A stretch of DNA of 64,000 nucleotides from positions 1 through 64,000 of the forward strand of contig NC_012965.1 of NCBI RefSeq assembly GCF_000027005.1, read 5' to 3'. A model generated the notes under the pieces. It was not told the origin of the DNA. It worked only from the letters and a program-made list of their open reading frames with translations, and did no database searches. This DNA comes from Komagataella phaffii GS115. Taxonomy: Eukaryota; Ascomycota; Pichiomycetes; Pichiales; Pichiaceae. A program made the translations under genes and the position numbers. Of this stretch, positions 43,577 to 53,671 are shown piece after piece. Numbering within the stretch: the first letter of the stretch is position 1; each line of letters opens with the position of its first letter.

Positions 43577-44929
43577 TTAATCTTTTCTAGTTTCGTCCCT
43601 AAGTTTCTTGATATGTGCGTAGTATTTTAGGTGATGAGCGTTCTTGACATTGATGCAGTCCACGCGTCTTTGTTTTTTCTCTTCGGTCCAAACCTCCGCC
43701 TTAAACCCCAGCTCCGTTGGCTCCGCTTGATTTACCCATTGCTGAAGAGTATTGATGTACTCCACGTCGGCTGGCGCCTCGTAGACGTGAAATTTGTATT
43801 CAGAACCCCTTGCCTTCACATCCGCTATCTCGCTTTCTCTCATTTCGGCTTCGTTTGGTAAAGAAAGTCTGCCAGAAAACACCCTCGCAATAACTGCAGC
43901 TTGACTTTCTGCTAGTGGGAAGGGAACTACATTCTTCACGACTCCAGAAAACGATAGTGTTGGATCTGGAATATAAAATATCTGGCGATACAATCGTCGA
44001 GTAATTCTGCCGTCGGTTATAATTGCATCTTCGCCGCTCATGTATGTTTTCAGGAATGGAAAGTCATATAGATAGCCTGTGCAAAACAATATGTGATCTA
44101 TTCCATCTATGATTTTGCCATCAATAGTAGTGGCAGACCGTGTCGAAACGTCGTATTTAGCTATCTCAGATACTTCAATTATGTCTTCGATCTCAACTGG
44201 CTTCAAAAGTGGCTCATGCCTCTTTGATCTGTAGACAGGCCATGTCACCTCTGTCAACTGAAGTGATATATCCACTCCACTGATTGCATTGCCAATCACA
44301 AGAACTTTCTTACCTCTGAACTTTTCATTGTTGATATAGTACATGGAGTGCGAAATTGAATCAGCATCGACCTTAACCCATTCTTCAAGCCCAGGCACAG
44401 TAGGAATATACGGAAAATTGTAATGACCAGACGCAATGACAATATACTGATACGTATCTTCCCTTTCAGCCTGCGATGATTGCCTGTACGAAATTCTCCA
44501 TTGTGTTCCAACTTTTTCGAGATGAGTAACGACAGTGTTCAAACGAACAATTACAGAAGGGTTCAAGCCTTTTGCATAGTTCAAGAGATACTCGAGTACA
44601 TCCTGCCTCGGGGGGAGCGTATCGGAAACTTCAGGAAATGGGTAGTTGTTATAAGGCATCAGATCCTTCACAATATTAGTTTCCAATTTCTCATACATGG
44701 CTGAAAAATAGGTAGATTGGTTCCTGTTCCATTCCCGAGTACGAGCTGGGCTGTCAGAAGGCACAAAAGCTGCACCTGGCTTTTTACTTGAGTGGTTCCA
44801 TACTCCACCAAGCTGTTCCTGCTGTTCAAAAATAACTATTCTATCAAACGCATTTTCTTCAGAAAGCGCCTTAGCTGCAGCTATCCCACTGGGACCACCA
44901 CCTATAATCGCTACTGATTTGGCACACAT
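43577..44929 (-). CDS. FMO1: Flavin-containing monooxygenase (Fmo1-like)
   Basis: This 450-aa flavoprotein oxygenates soft nucleophiles. The yeast member Fmo1 oxidises thiols such as glutathione and supports oxidative protein folding at the ER. Visible motifs are FAD-binding GGGPSG (10-15), the linker IVIASGHYNFPYIP, the second dinucleotide motif VIGNAISG (NADPH) and HILFCTGYLYDFPF near the C-terminal half. Length is near that of yeast Fmo1 (432 aa) and shorter than animal FMOs, which have a C-terminal membrane anchor; none is seen here. Start is the ATG at 44929. Its neighbour on the same strand is a methionine-type permease, a loose sulfur theme, but they are 755 bp apart and need not be linked. 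Fungal FMO relatives with other substrates exist. Confidence 0.9.
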   Translation of the reverse strand: MCAKSVAIIGGGPSGIAAAKALSEENAFDRIVIFEQQEQLGGVWNHSSKKPGAAFVPSDSPARTREWNRNQSTYFSAMYEKLETNIVKDLMPYNNYPFPEVSDTLPPRQDVLEYLLNYAKGLNPSVIVRLNTVVTHLEKVGTQWRISYRQSSQAEREDTYQYIVIASGHYNFPYIPTVPGLEEWVKVDADSISHSMYYINNEKFRGKKVLVIGNAISGVDISLQLTEVTWPVYRSKRHEPLLKPVEIEDIIEVSEIAKYDVSTRSATTIDGKIIDGIDHILFCTGYLYDFPFLKTYMSGEDAIITDGRITRRLYRQIFYIPDPTLSFSGVVKNVVPFPLAESQAAVIARVFSGRLSLPNEAEMRESEIADVKARGSEYKFHVYEAPADVEYINTLQQWVNQAEPTELGFKAEVWTEEKKQRRVDCINVKNAHHLKYYAHIKKLRDETRKD

Positions 44930-45555
44930 TTAAGAATAGATATGAGATGAGGATACGTAGCCGGTCTATCTGGATAACTTCAGCTATTATTCCCTCTAGA
45001 AGTCCATTGAAATCATGGACCCAGAAACTACCTCGGTTGTGGTACAACAGTTTTATGCATGCTAACAAATTGAACAGCCACACTAAAAATGAGAAGACGC
45101 CACAAAATTGGGCAATGACGTCGAGTCGTTTTTCTCTGGCAATAATTCAAAAATCTTGCTAACTCTTTCGTTCTTGCAAGCGCTGTTCTGACTTGTAGTT
45201 CTACTACATGATCGAATGATTTTCGTATTATCGGGTGGTCAAGGCCTGAAAGTTTACCTGTTAAAGCTCGCAAAGAAAAATAACTCATTCCACTCACTTT
45301 CATGGTTACATAATCTGCACTTTAAGCTGTGACTATGAAAAGCTGCGCTTGTAAACGCTTTTCTTGTACTAAACATGCCACATGGAATGCAGAGAAGAAT
45401 CTAATTGCGTAACATAGGTAACCGGTAAGATGACATTGCACGAATACTAACTCCGAGTCCCAAAATGCAAAATTTCTTGCCTCGTATCGTACGGATGTAA
45501 CTTTCCAACCCTCGGTCCACAAGTTCTCATACTATATACAATGAAAGGAGTAGCT
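44930..45555. other. Intergenic, no supported genes
   Basis: Upstream of the flavin monooxygenase. Frames of 66-91 codons start at TTG or lack any recognisable features. Confidence 0.4.
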
Positions 45556-45702
45556 TTAGGACTTGAAATAAGGCACTAGTTTATTAAAAGGAGCCTTCAC
45601 TGGGTCAAGCCCTTTCAGTCGGCAGTATGGATCATAGTCCAAAACTCTGCCGTGTGATCCAAAAAGGCAAAATGATACAATAACTGCTGCAGCAGCCACA
45701 AT
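45556..45702 (-). other. Candidate 3' exon of a small spliced gene
   Basis: The minus strand holds a 48-codon open stretch reading IVAAAAVIVSFCLFGSHGRV then LDYDPYCRLKGLDPVKAPF, ending at TAA (45556-45558). It starts with a hydrophobic run. Immediately upstream is a plausible yeast 3' splice region: a GACTAAC branch-site-like string (45711-45717) followed by TAG (45703-45705). A possible first exon with a GTATGT donor lies near 45846-45890 on the same strand, but I could not build a continuous frame. This may be a small spliced gene, a relic, or chance. Confidence 0.25.
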
Positions 45703-47773
45703 CTACCACCGTTAGTCTTTCACGTTCCATTCTTATAGTCATTCAAAGAAATTCAATAGAATGTGACGTCGGAACACATTTATCAAATCGGACGTATCGC
45801 CTATGGTAGTTAGCATCAGAAAAATCGCTATTCAAGTATCGACATACAATAAGACTACTGCGGCCATTCATAATAACTCTCAAATAAAACTCAAGGTACC
45901 CTTAAGTCAATGTAGTGGCCAATAATGTTATTTTTGTCCCTAAGTCTTCAATTATTTATTTCATAGAGTAGCAGCTCCAATAATGGATAGTCCATTAAGA
46001 TTGTAAAGTATGCGCCAAAAATATGCTTGCATTGAAGGAACGCTCTCCGTCCTTGGCTCAAGGTGCATGGGTTCTCAATTGTTCAGTATTTCGACTCTTG
46101 CATATATTAGCAGTCCTTCAGTCGACGTATAACAACATGAATTTTCTCGTAAGAACTTGTGGTATTTGTTACAAATCGCTTCGACGCTTCTGCTTCTGTT
46201 GACACGTTAATTTTGACCGAGATAATTTGCCTGAGTCCTTTAGATTCCCGTCCTTTATTTTGGGGAGTTACACAAACTTCAACTGGTTGACATATCATAA
46301 ACCCTTTGTATATCACACTACTAGTATCATTTGCTGGTTGAGAGATACTAGTTAACAAACTGGGCGGATTAATAGAAATTAGATCTCGATAGGACGCGAT
46401 CACGCATCGCGTAAAGAACAATAGAAGCGTTATGCAAGTATGAGAACCAAAATTTTGTCAAACATGAAATAAACTTTGCGCGTCTTATGCATTAAACTGC
46501 ATGTACCATGATTTTGTGCATGAATTGATCCGTGCGTACCATATATTAAATTTCACCAAAGTTCTGAAACTGAATAAAGCGGCAAAATTAATTAATGCTG
46601 AGAATTAGGTTACTTTGGAGAGCTTCATTTTGTTCACAGTTGTGGGAAAAGGGGTACTTAGATTGCTAAGAGAAATTGCACTACCCAACCGTCGTTGAAG
46701 GCCAGGAAAAAAATCATCAGTAAAACGTTTTGGCCAACTGAGAAGAACATAACCAATAAAGTGAATGCAGGTTGGCTTACAAATACTGTATCATGGCAGA
46801 AAGTAGAGTACGCCATTTCATTTTGAATTTTGTTCTAAGCAGTGGATAATTCATTGAACACGACATTGATGGTAAATCGACTCAACAGAAAAAGAAATTA
46901 TAATTTTAAACCCATCCAAATCTTTTCCAAAACCAATTCATAATACACCTGTTCTGCTTTCAGCTAATTAGACAACCTATACAGTTAATAGTTCTATCTG
47001 CAAAGTTTAAAGCTGCCTCAACTTTTTGGTCGTATAATCAATTTGTGTAAGCCGGATAAAAACAAAACTGACTCTAGAGCCTATCATTTTTTTGTTCAAT
47101 GTAGAACATCTATTCGGATCTGCGAAGTTCCTACTGGGTAAATTCCAATACTAGGGTAGATTCCTCCAACTCAATAGTAAAAGTAAGCTAACGATTTTCA
47201 AAAATTGCTAGGTGCCCACATTATGTTAAATTGGTATTTAATGGACTGTCTTGACACCTTGCTATGGGAGTGACCGATACTAACGAGGCCCAACATACCA
47301 TAATATGAGTCAATATGTAATGTTGACGCCAACTATGTAGCTGAACAAATGATCCGCTCAAATTGTAACCAGGAATATCGGGGGTCGTGCCAGGAATTCC
47401 TACCAGCCTTATCAATTGTCTTTCTCCACTAAGTATAGCTCATAAGACTTTCGACATTTTCCATCGCAAGAAAAATTCTTCCTTAGCATAACGATAGCAG
47501 AAACTCTGAAAGTGACAAACCGAATGACGACACAGCTGAAAAAAGACTAACACGTAGTGAACTACTAGTGCAAAAAGCTAGCCTGTTTGTCTTTTCGGAT
47601 TGCCCCGGTAATGGATATACTTCTGCGACATTTCCTTGTAATCTTAGTTGCCTCCGTTATCAAGGCTTGATGAATTTGAACACCGAAGCGAGCGTTGACC
47701 GCAACAGGTCAGTAAATTGCGGGAAACGTCCATTAAAAGTCGAAAGTTTTCAGCAACAACCTGCTTTTTCTAT
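45703..47773. other. Intergenic, about 2 kb
   Basis: Apart from the candidate splice signals at 45703-45717, no gene is supported. The 104-codon minus-strand frame at 46107-46421 begins at TTG and is unrecognised. Confidence 0.4.
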
Positions 47774-48733
47774 TCAATCTGGTGACAACCCTCTCGTCCA
47801 ATTGTAAACTCCTATTATTAGTACCGGGAATAAAAAACTGAGAAAAACAGAAGCAGTGAAATACTTGTATCTATGAACAGGTGTGAGAGATGCCAATTCC
47901 ACCATAAGTGTTGATGTGGTACTCAATGTCCCACAAAAACCAACAATAATACTATTAAGTACAGTTATATCAGTTTTCCTTGTGATAAGAGAGATTCTAA
48001 GTAGCAAAAAACATATGGATTCGACCAGTACTGCCACTAGGTTGCATATGAGTGTTCCCAGAAATATACCCGTACGCTTTAAGGTGCCATTCAACTGCTG
48101 GCTTAAGAAATACCTTAGGAAGCAACCGACCGGCGCAAAACAAATTGATGTTGCCCAGTGCCTGAAAAAGTTGGAATCTGGGAGGAAAATTGCTAAGAAG
48201 AGAATCAACAAGAGAAGCAGTATGCTCCCAATAATCACTGCATACCTGAAATAACGATCATTTTCAGGTGTCCTGTACTTTGTAACATATCCCAAATATT
48301 CCTGAATATTTATAGTTTGGCCTATCAGGAAGCCTAACGAAGACACTCCAAATTGGACCAAAATAACACTTAACCATTCCATTATTCCATATGCGCTATT
48401 CTTATATCTCATATCATGTGTGCCATCGGATATATCGAAGGCCTTAAGGCTTGCTTCCATGATGAGGCTTGAAAAGGTACTCAGAGTGCCACAAAACCCC
48501 ACAGTTAAACCGATATACAAAGGGCCTTTGCTATTGTCATTCTTGTTCGGTATTCTATTGCGGTTAATAGCGCTTATAATCAAGCAAGCTGCAAAATTGA
48601 CCCAGAGGCAGGTGCCTATATTGATTCCTGTGTTAATGTATGAGTGTGGATAATTGGTGAGCTCTATCAAAGCGATTCTTCCCAAGCATCCCAATATTGA
48701 CCACAACAGTAAATTGGCAAGGATGCTCAACAT
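47774..48733 (-). CDS. FEX1: Fluoride exporter (Fex1/CrcB family)
   Basis: This 319-aa membrane protein exports fluoride across the plasma membrane. It is the fused, internally duplicated eukaryotic form. The signature GFCGTLSTFSS occurs at 79-89 and again as GFCGTLSTTST at 265-275. Each half also carries the conserved arginine (GRI; CFLRY) and pore asparagine (LWVN; LICN). The linker contains NSAYGIMEWLSVILV, much like yeast Fex1. I start at the ATG at 48733, since the frame continues upstream only to a GTG at 48775. Yeast Fex proteins are about 375 aa, so the N-terminus may be short here. A better N-terminus would start at an ATG at 48810 if the run of eight A just upstream of the GTG were nine A. 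Confidence 0.93.
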   Translation of the reverse strand: MLSILANLLLWSILGCLGRIALIELTNYPHSYINTGINIGTCLWVNFAACLIISAINRNRIPNKNDNSKGPLYIGLTVGFCGTLSTFSSLIMEASLKAFDISDGTHDMRYKNSAYGIMEWLSVILVQFGVSSLGFLIGQTINIQEYLGYVTKYRTPENDRYFRYAVIIGSILLLLLILFLAIFLPDSNFFRHWATSICFAPVGCFLRYFLSQQLNGTLKRTGIFLGTLICNLVAVLVESICFLLLRISLITRKTDITVLNSIIVGFCGTLSTTSTLMVELASLTPVHRYKYFTASVFLSFLFPVLIIGVYNWTRGLSPD

Positions 48734-50807
48734 CAACAAGCGAGTGGTTAAGGAAAAGCTTATATATGGTCGCACTTTTTTTTGCGAAACACTACTTTCG
48801 GGGCGAGCATTATTCGAGGTTAGTTTGACAGGGCAAAGTGCAGCCTTACTTAAGATTGGTGATCAAGAGTGCCTTTTCTTTTAAAAAAAGTCGAAAGATA
48901 GGTTCTTTTTAACCACATCTGGAGAATTTTGATAGAGGTATCGCAAATAATGAACTATTTTAGAAAAGAAACATACAGACCACTTTAACCGTCTGCAAGC
49001 CTCCCATGTGGTATACGCAGCCCTACTTGCGGAGTGTGTATACACATACTTGAAACGAAAGAAGATCAAGAACCAATGAGGTTTGGTCTGGTTACAGTCT
49101 AGCCATTTTTCAAGCCACTTGTTTTCCTCTCAAATGAAGTTTGATTTGAGACTGCAAGAAACTCACTCAGTTCTCCTCAAATTGGTTTTTTTGGGCAACT
49201 ATCAGTTCATTGGAAGGAAAGTTATTTATCTAAGATGATGGCCATTGAAATCACAACATTTACTCTTCAACTATTCAAATGACCTGCTAAACATCCAAAG
49301 GTAAAAAGATAATGACGTCAATGGAATCATACTTTGCATGACGTAGTTGTTTCAAGAGCATTCAAGAAACTGATGCTGATTGGAGCTCTTCCACTCCTTG
49401 AATCCAGTAATACGGTTGGAGAATCCTTCAATTTTCTAAGCGTTATTTACGAGGTTCTGAACGGCGCATCTTGTGGTGTTTTACTGCTTCACACCATTCT
49501 TAAATGGCTTTATTTTTTTTGAAAATTATCTACAATCTCCATCTGATAATTGTAGTGGGGTACTGAGTATCTGTAGATGAGAATAACTTCAGGAGATGAC
49601 TTTCTGATGAGAGTTTTGAATGCATTGAAAGAGCACCGAAAAAAATGTGATGAACAGAAGTGGTAATTTGGTGATCCTATCAAGTCCAACTTCTCTGCAT
49701 CTGGCATACAATTTTCAGAACACCTGGTGCAGCCAAAGACTAGTACAACCGGTTCAAGAGATTTGATCTACAAACATATCTGATAAGGTTAATCATTAAC
49801 CTTTGTAGTGTGAAAAGTGTCCGAATTGCCAGATAGCTGCCATTTGAGCACACTGTTTGTGATAGTCTTTGAGTTCACCGACATGCTTTATTAAACTCCG
49901 AAAAAATTGTTCTGATGTGCAACACAAACGTTTTGTTAAAGATGTGCACTATAAGTCCATCTTTATATCTTTCAGCCAATCTATGTTACCCTGAAGCATA
50001 TGGATGGACGACTTTAAGGAAGACACCATACTAACTAGACTCACGAATTTCTACTTGAAACTGGGGGACACGAAAGTGTATTATGATTATTGTCAGTGTG
50101 TCTAGAATTGCTCATATTTCACTCGGAGAACGAGTTGAAACCCTCAGTATCATCGCATTAAATGCTAAACATTGTCAAAGAGACGAAAAAAGGCGGGACA
50201 ATGAACGTATCAACAGAAACTTATTCCCCAAGCAAGTGATGACTTTCTAATCTACAATCTCTCTACATTGGCATTTCTCGAAATTTGATGCTCGATTGTT
50301 TACCGTCGGTATCAATCGGCGAAATATAATAATTGTGGGATCGCGTGGAGAAAGTGGAAGAATTGAGCTTGATTAACTCTTGATACCCTGCTAATGACAA
50401 TAACAAAGCAACTCTTCTGACAGAGTTTATGACAGGTTGGTGGGCTAGTTACTTTCTTAATTGTATGCAGCTATTTTCACTCTTCTGCAATTTACTTCGA
50501 ACGAGAAGCTAAGGACAATAATCAGACTTCTGATGTCCCTGTCCTTTTGAAATCCGTCAAAGAGTTTTATTGAAAGTTCAGCGCCTACGCCTCCCTTAAG
50601 TGGTGATAGAATCCCACTCCACTGTCACAAGCATTATCAGTTATCAATCATCACACTATCAAATGCCACTTAATCCGATAAATATTATTGGTAAAGGTAC
50701 TACTTTTCAAAAACGGCTGATAGATAAGCTCAAAATTTCACAGTACATAAGAAGAGTCGTATTTCTACTTTTACCAGACTTCTTTTCATTTTTATTTGCG
50801 ATCGAAG
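48734..50807. other. Intergenic, no supported genes
   Basis: About 2 kb between two divergent membrane-protein genes (fluoride exporter minus, permease plus). Small frames at 49334-49522 and 49510-49707 lack features. Both promoters should lie here. Confidence 0.4.
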
Positions 50808-52613
50808 ATGGCTCTCAGAGACAAACTCACACAACGGTCCAAATCTCCTGGTGCTGTTACTAACACTGTTTCGGCTCCTGGGAGCTTGAACAGCTCAAGT
50901 CCCCTTGGATCATTGTCGGCCGAGCAGAACACTTCAGGCAGATCACCAATTGGAAAGCTTCTAGACAAACTGGTTGTTCAAGAAGAAAAAGAACTATCTG
51001 CATCGCAATCATTCCTCTTCAATTTTGACTTGAGACCGGTGGAGCGTCGCAGAAGACTATGGAGTTGGTTCAATTATGTGTTCTTTTGGATTTCTGACTC
51101 TTTCAATATCAACACATGGCAGATTGCAGCCACCGGTATTCAGGCAGGTTTGAGTTGGTGGACATGTTGGTTATCTGTCTGGCTGGGGTACTCACTCACT
51201 GGTATATTTGTCACCGTCAGTGCTCGTGTTGGTATTTACTATCATATCTCCTTTCCTGTAAGCTGTAGGAGTTCTTTTGGTGTTTTCGGATCCATTTGGC
51301 CCGTCTTTAACAGGGTAGTAATGGCCTGTGTTTGGTACGGTGTGCAAGGTTATATTGGCGGAACCACAATGGCTTTAATGCTGCGCTCCATATTTGGTAA
51401 TGACTTGAATACACGAATCCCTGATGGGATTTCTTCACCAAACGTTACAACGTTTGAATTTTTGTCCTTCTTTCTGTTTTGGTTATTCTCTCTTCCATTT
51501 ATTTGGTTGGCCCCTCACACAGTACGTCATTTGTTTACAGTTAAGTCTTATGTCGTTCCAGTGGCTGGTATTGCCTTTTTGATCTGGTCCATTAAGAAAG
51601 CTGATGGTATTGGACCTGTTGTTAAGCAGCCGTCGACTATCTCGGGGTCAGAGTTTGGGTGGGCATTTATTCGTTCAGTAATGAACTCTCTTGCTAATTT
51701 TGCTACATTGATTGTTAATGCACCAGATTTTTCCAGGTTTTCCAAAACCAAAGCATCTGCTAAATGGGCCCAGTTGTTTTCCATCCCCCTTTGTTTTTCC
51801 ATTACTTCACTGATCGGCATCTTGGTTTCATCTGCTTCAACTATCATTTACGGTGAGACCTATTGGTCACCTATTGATGTTTTGGGAAGATTTTTGGACA
51901 ACTACACCTCAGGTAACAGAGCTGGTGTATTCTTCATTTCATTTGCTTTTGCTTTGGCGCAATTGGGAACCAATATTTCCGCCAATTCTTTGAGTGCTGG
52001 TACGGACGCTACTGCTTTGCTTCCCAGGTACATCACCATTCGTCGTGGTGGATATATTTGTGCTGCAGTTGGTCTATGTATATGTCCATGGGAATTGCTT
52101 TCTTCCTCGAACAAATTTACAACATACCTCTCTGCTTATTCAGTGTTTTTGTCCGCTATATTCGGCGTGCTTTTTGCTGACTACTATATTGTGAGAAGAG
52201 GATGGTTAGTCTTGAATGATTTGTATAACGCCGAAAAGACTTCCGCTTATACTTATTGGCATGGTATTAACTATAGAGCTTTCGTTGCTTACATCTGCGG
52301 TATTCTTCCGAACATTGTCGGATTTGTTGGTGCTACCGGAGCAGGCTCCGTGCCCCAAGGTGCCATGTATGTTTACGATTTCAACTTTTTTGCAGGATTT
52401 GGAGTATCGGTTTTCATCTATGTTTTGTTATGCTATATACACCCACTTCCTGGTGTACCGTATGAGATCAAGAAGGATTTGTTCAAGAAAGGCTGGTATG
52501 AAGAGTATGCTGAAGTGGAGAACTTTGATGTCACTGGAGGAGCTGCGAGTGGGGAAGTTTGGGAAGTGGTGGAAGAACCGATAGAGTATTACGATGAGGA
52601 AAAGAAGGTGTAA
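50808..52613 (+). CDS. FUR4: NCS1-type uracil/allantoin-family permease
   Basis: This 601-aa plasma-membrane proton symporter is of the nucleobase-cation-symport-1 fungal Fur group, which includes Fur4 (uracil), Dal4 (allantoin), Fui1 (uridine) and Thi10 (thiamine). Evidence: a hydrophilic N-terminus of about 80 residues, about twelve hydrophobic segments, and family-like strings such as WISDSFNINTWQIAATG, FPVSCRSSFGVFG and GTNISANSLSAGTD. The C-terminal tail is very acidic (residues 555-601). Start is the ATG at 50808. An upstream frame extension begins only at TTG. The exact substrate cannot be read from the sequence, so the symbol is provisional. With the urea transporter at 55790 it gives this region a nitrogen-source-uptake theme. 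Confidence 0.9.
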   Translation: MALRDKLTQRSKSPGAVTNTVSAPGSLNSSSPLGSLSAEQNTSGRSPIGKLLDKLVVQEEKELSASQSFLFNFDLRPVERRRRLWSWFNYVFFWISDSFNINTWQIAATGIQAGLSWWTCWLSVWLGYSLTGIFVTVSARVGIYYHISFPVSCRSSFGVFGSIWPVFNRVVMACVWYGVQGYIGGTTMALMLRSIFGNDLNTRIPDGISSPNVTTFEFLSFFLFWLFSLPFIWLAPHTVRHLFTVKSYVVPVAGIAFLIWSIKKADGIGPVVKQPSTISGSEFGWAFIRSVMNSLANFATLIVNAPDFSRFSKTKASAKWAQLFSIPLCFSITSLIGILVSSASTIIYGETYWSPIDVLGRFLDNYTSGNRAGVFFISFAFALAQLGTNISANSLSAGTDATALLPRYITIRRGGYICAAVGLCICPWELLSSSNKFTTYLSAYSVFLSAIFGVLFADYYIVRRGWLVLNDLYNAEKTSAYTYWHGINYRAFVAYICGILPNIVGFVGATGAGSVPQGAMYVYDFNFFAGFGVSVFIYVLLCYIHPLPGVPYEIKKDLFKKGWYEEYAEVENFDVTGGAASGEVWEVVEEPIEYYDEEKKV

Positions 52614-53671
52614 CTTCAGGAAGGCTTCACCATATGATTCACGGAATTGTTGATTGTTTGTGTCCTAATCTATTAAGTCGTATAATCAATTGATGAATGA
52701 GATCAGTATTTCAAAATGAAAGTAGCTATGACAATAGATATGATTATTAGGACGGAGCTAACTAAAACTTTTACCTCGGAGACACCTGGGGGAGCAAACT
52801 GTTCTTTGTTTCTGCGTCAGGTTCTGTTGAGATTACTCGGGAAACTCACCGCTCTTGTGGACTCCTTTAAAAAGGAGCTGAGAGGGAATCAAGATTGCAT
52901 TCCTTGGTCACGTTAAGTTGGTCGCTTGCTAATTTAATTCGTAAGGAGCTGTTGCTAAATCATCTGGTTCACACATATTCTGGTTTTTAATGCATAGTGA
53001 GTGCTCTTAGAAACAAAATTCTTGGAAATGTATGGCTACAACAAACCTCGAGATATGGACTGAATGTATCGAACTTATATTAGGGATTACACTTGTAGAT
53101 GCTACTTCCTCTTGAAATATCTACTAGATCTTTCAAACCAGGGAGGGTAAAAAAGTGCCTGTGTAGGGGCTGGGAGTAGCAATATTCAACAGAGCCGTTG
53201 AAGACCGAAGTAGGGAAAGGTTACAACAAAAAGGCGGTGGGTTAACAAATCATGTGATGCGTGCAGTATTCGGATAATTCAAACAGTAAACAGTACAGAT
53301 TCGATCAGCCGCATAGCTATTTGAAAAGCTTAATTATGCTTTTACCATTTCAAAAAGTATGAAACACACTTTTCTTCCGTGAGTTCTCTCGAAGTGCATC
53401 AAGACATTCCTACAAGAATGCAACTTTTATTTCGCATGTTGACTTTGTTCAAGAAACAAGAGTACATTACATGCACATAGATTTTGGCTAGCAAGAAATA
53501 TGGCATAGCAAAAACTTTTACGAAAGTATTGCAAAGAAAGAAGAACTTGGCCTGCTCTAGCTTCCCGTTAAATAACAGCTCATAAAGGCTACATTTCCTC
53601 CAATAATACTCAATAAACATTATTCATCAGACGAAAGAGGTTGCGCAAAGCGACCCTGCGTTACGTTGCTC
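52614..53671. other. Intergenic between convergent genes
   Basis: About 1.06 kb between the permease (plus) and the glucose transporter (minus). A 66-codon ATG frame at 52716-52916 has no recognisable features and lies in the permease's 3' flank. Confidence 0.4.

Noticed and set aside
52716..52916. 66-codon plus-strand frame after the permease
   Set aside because: Lies in the permease 3' flank and has no recognisable features.
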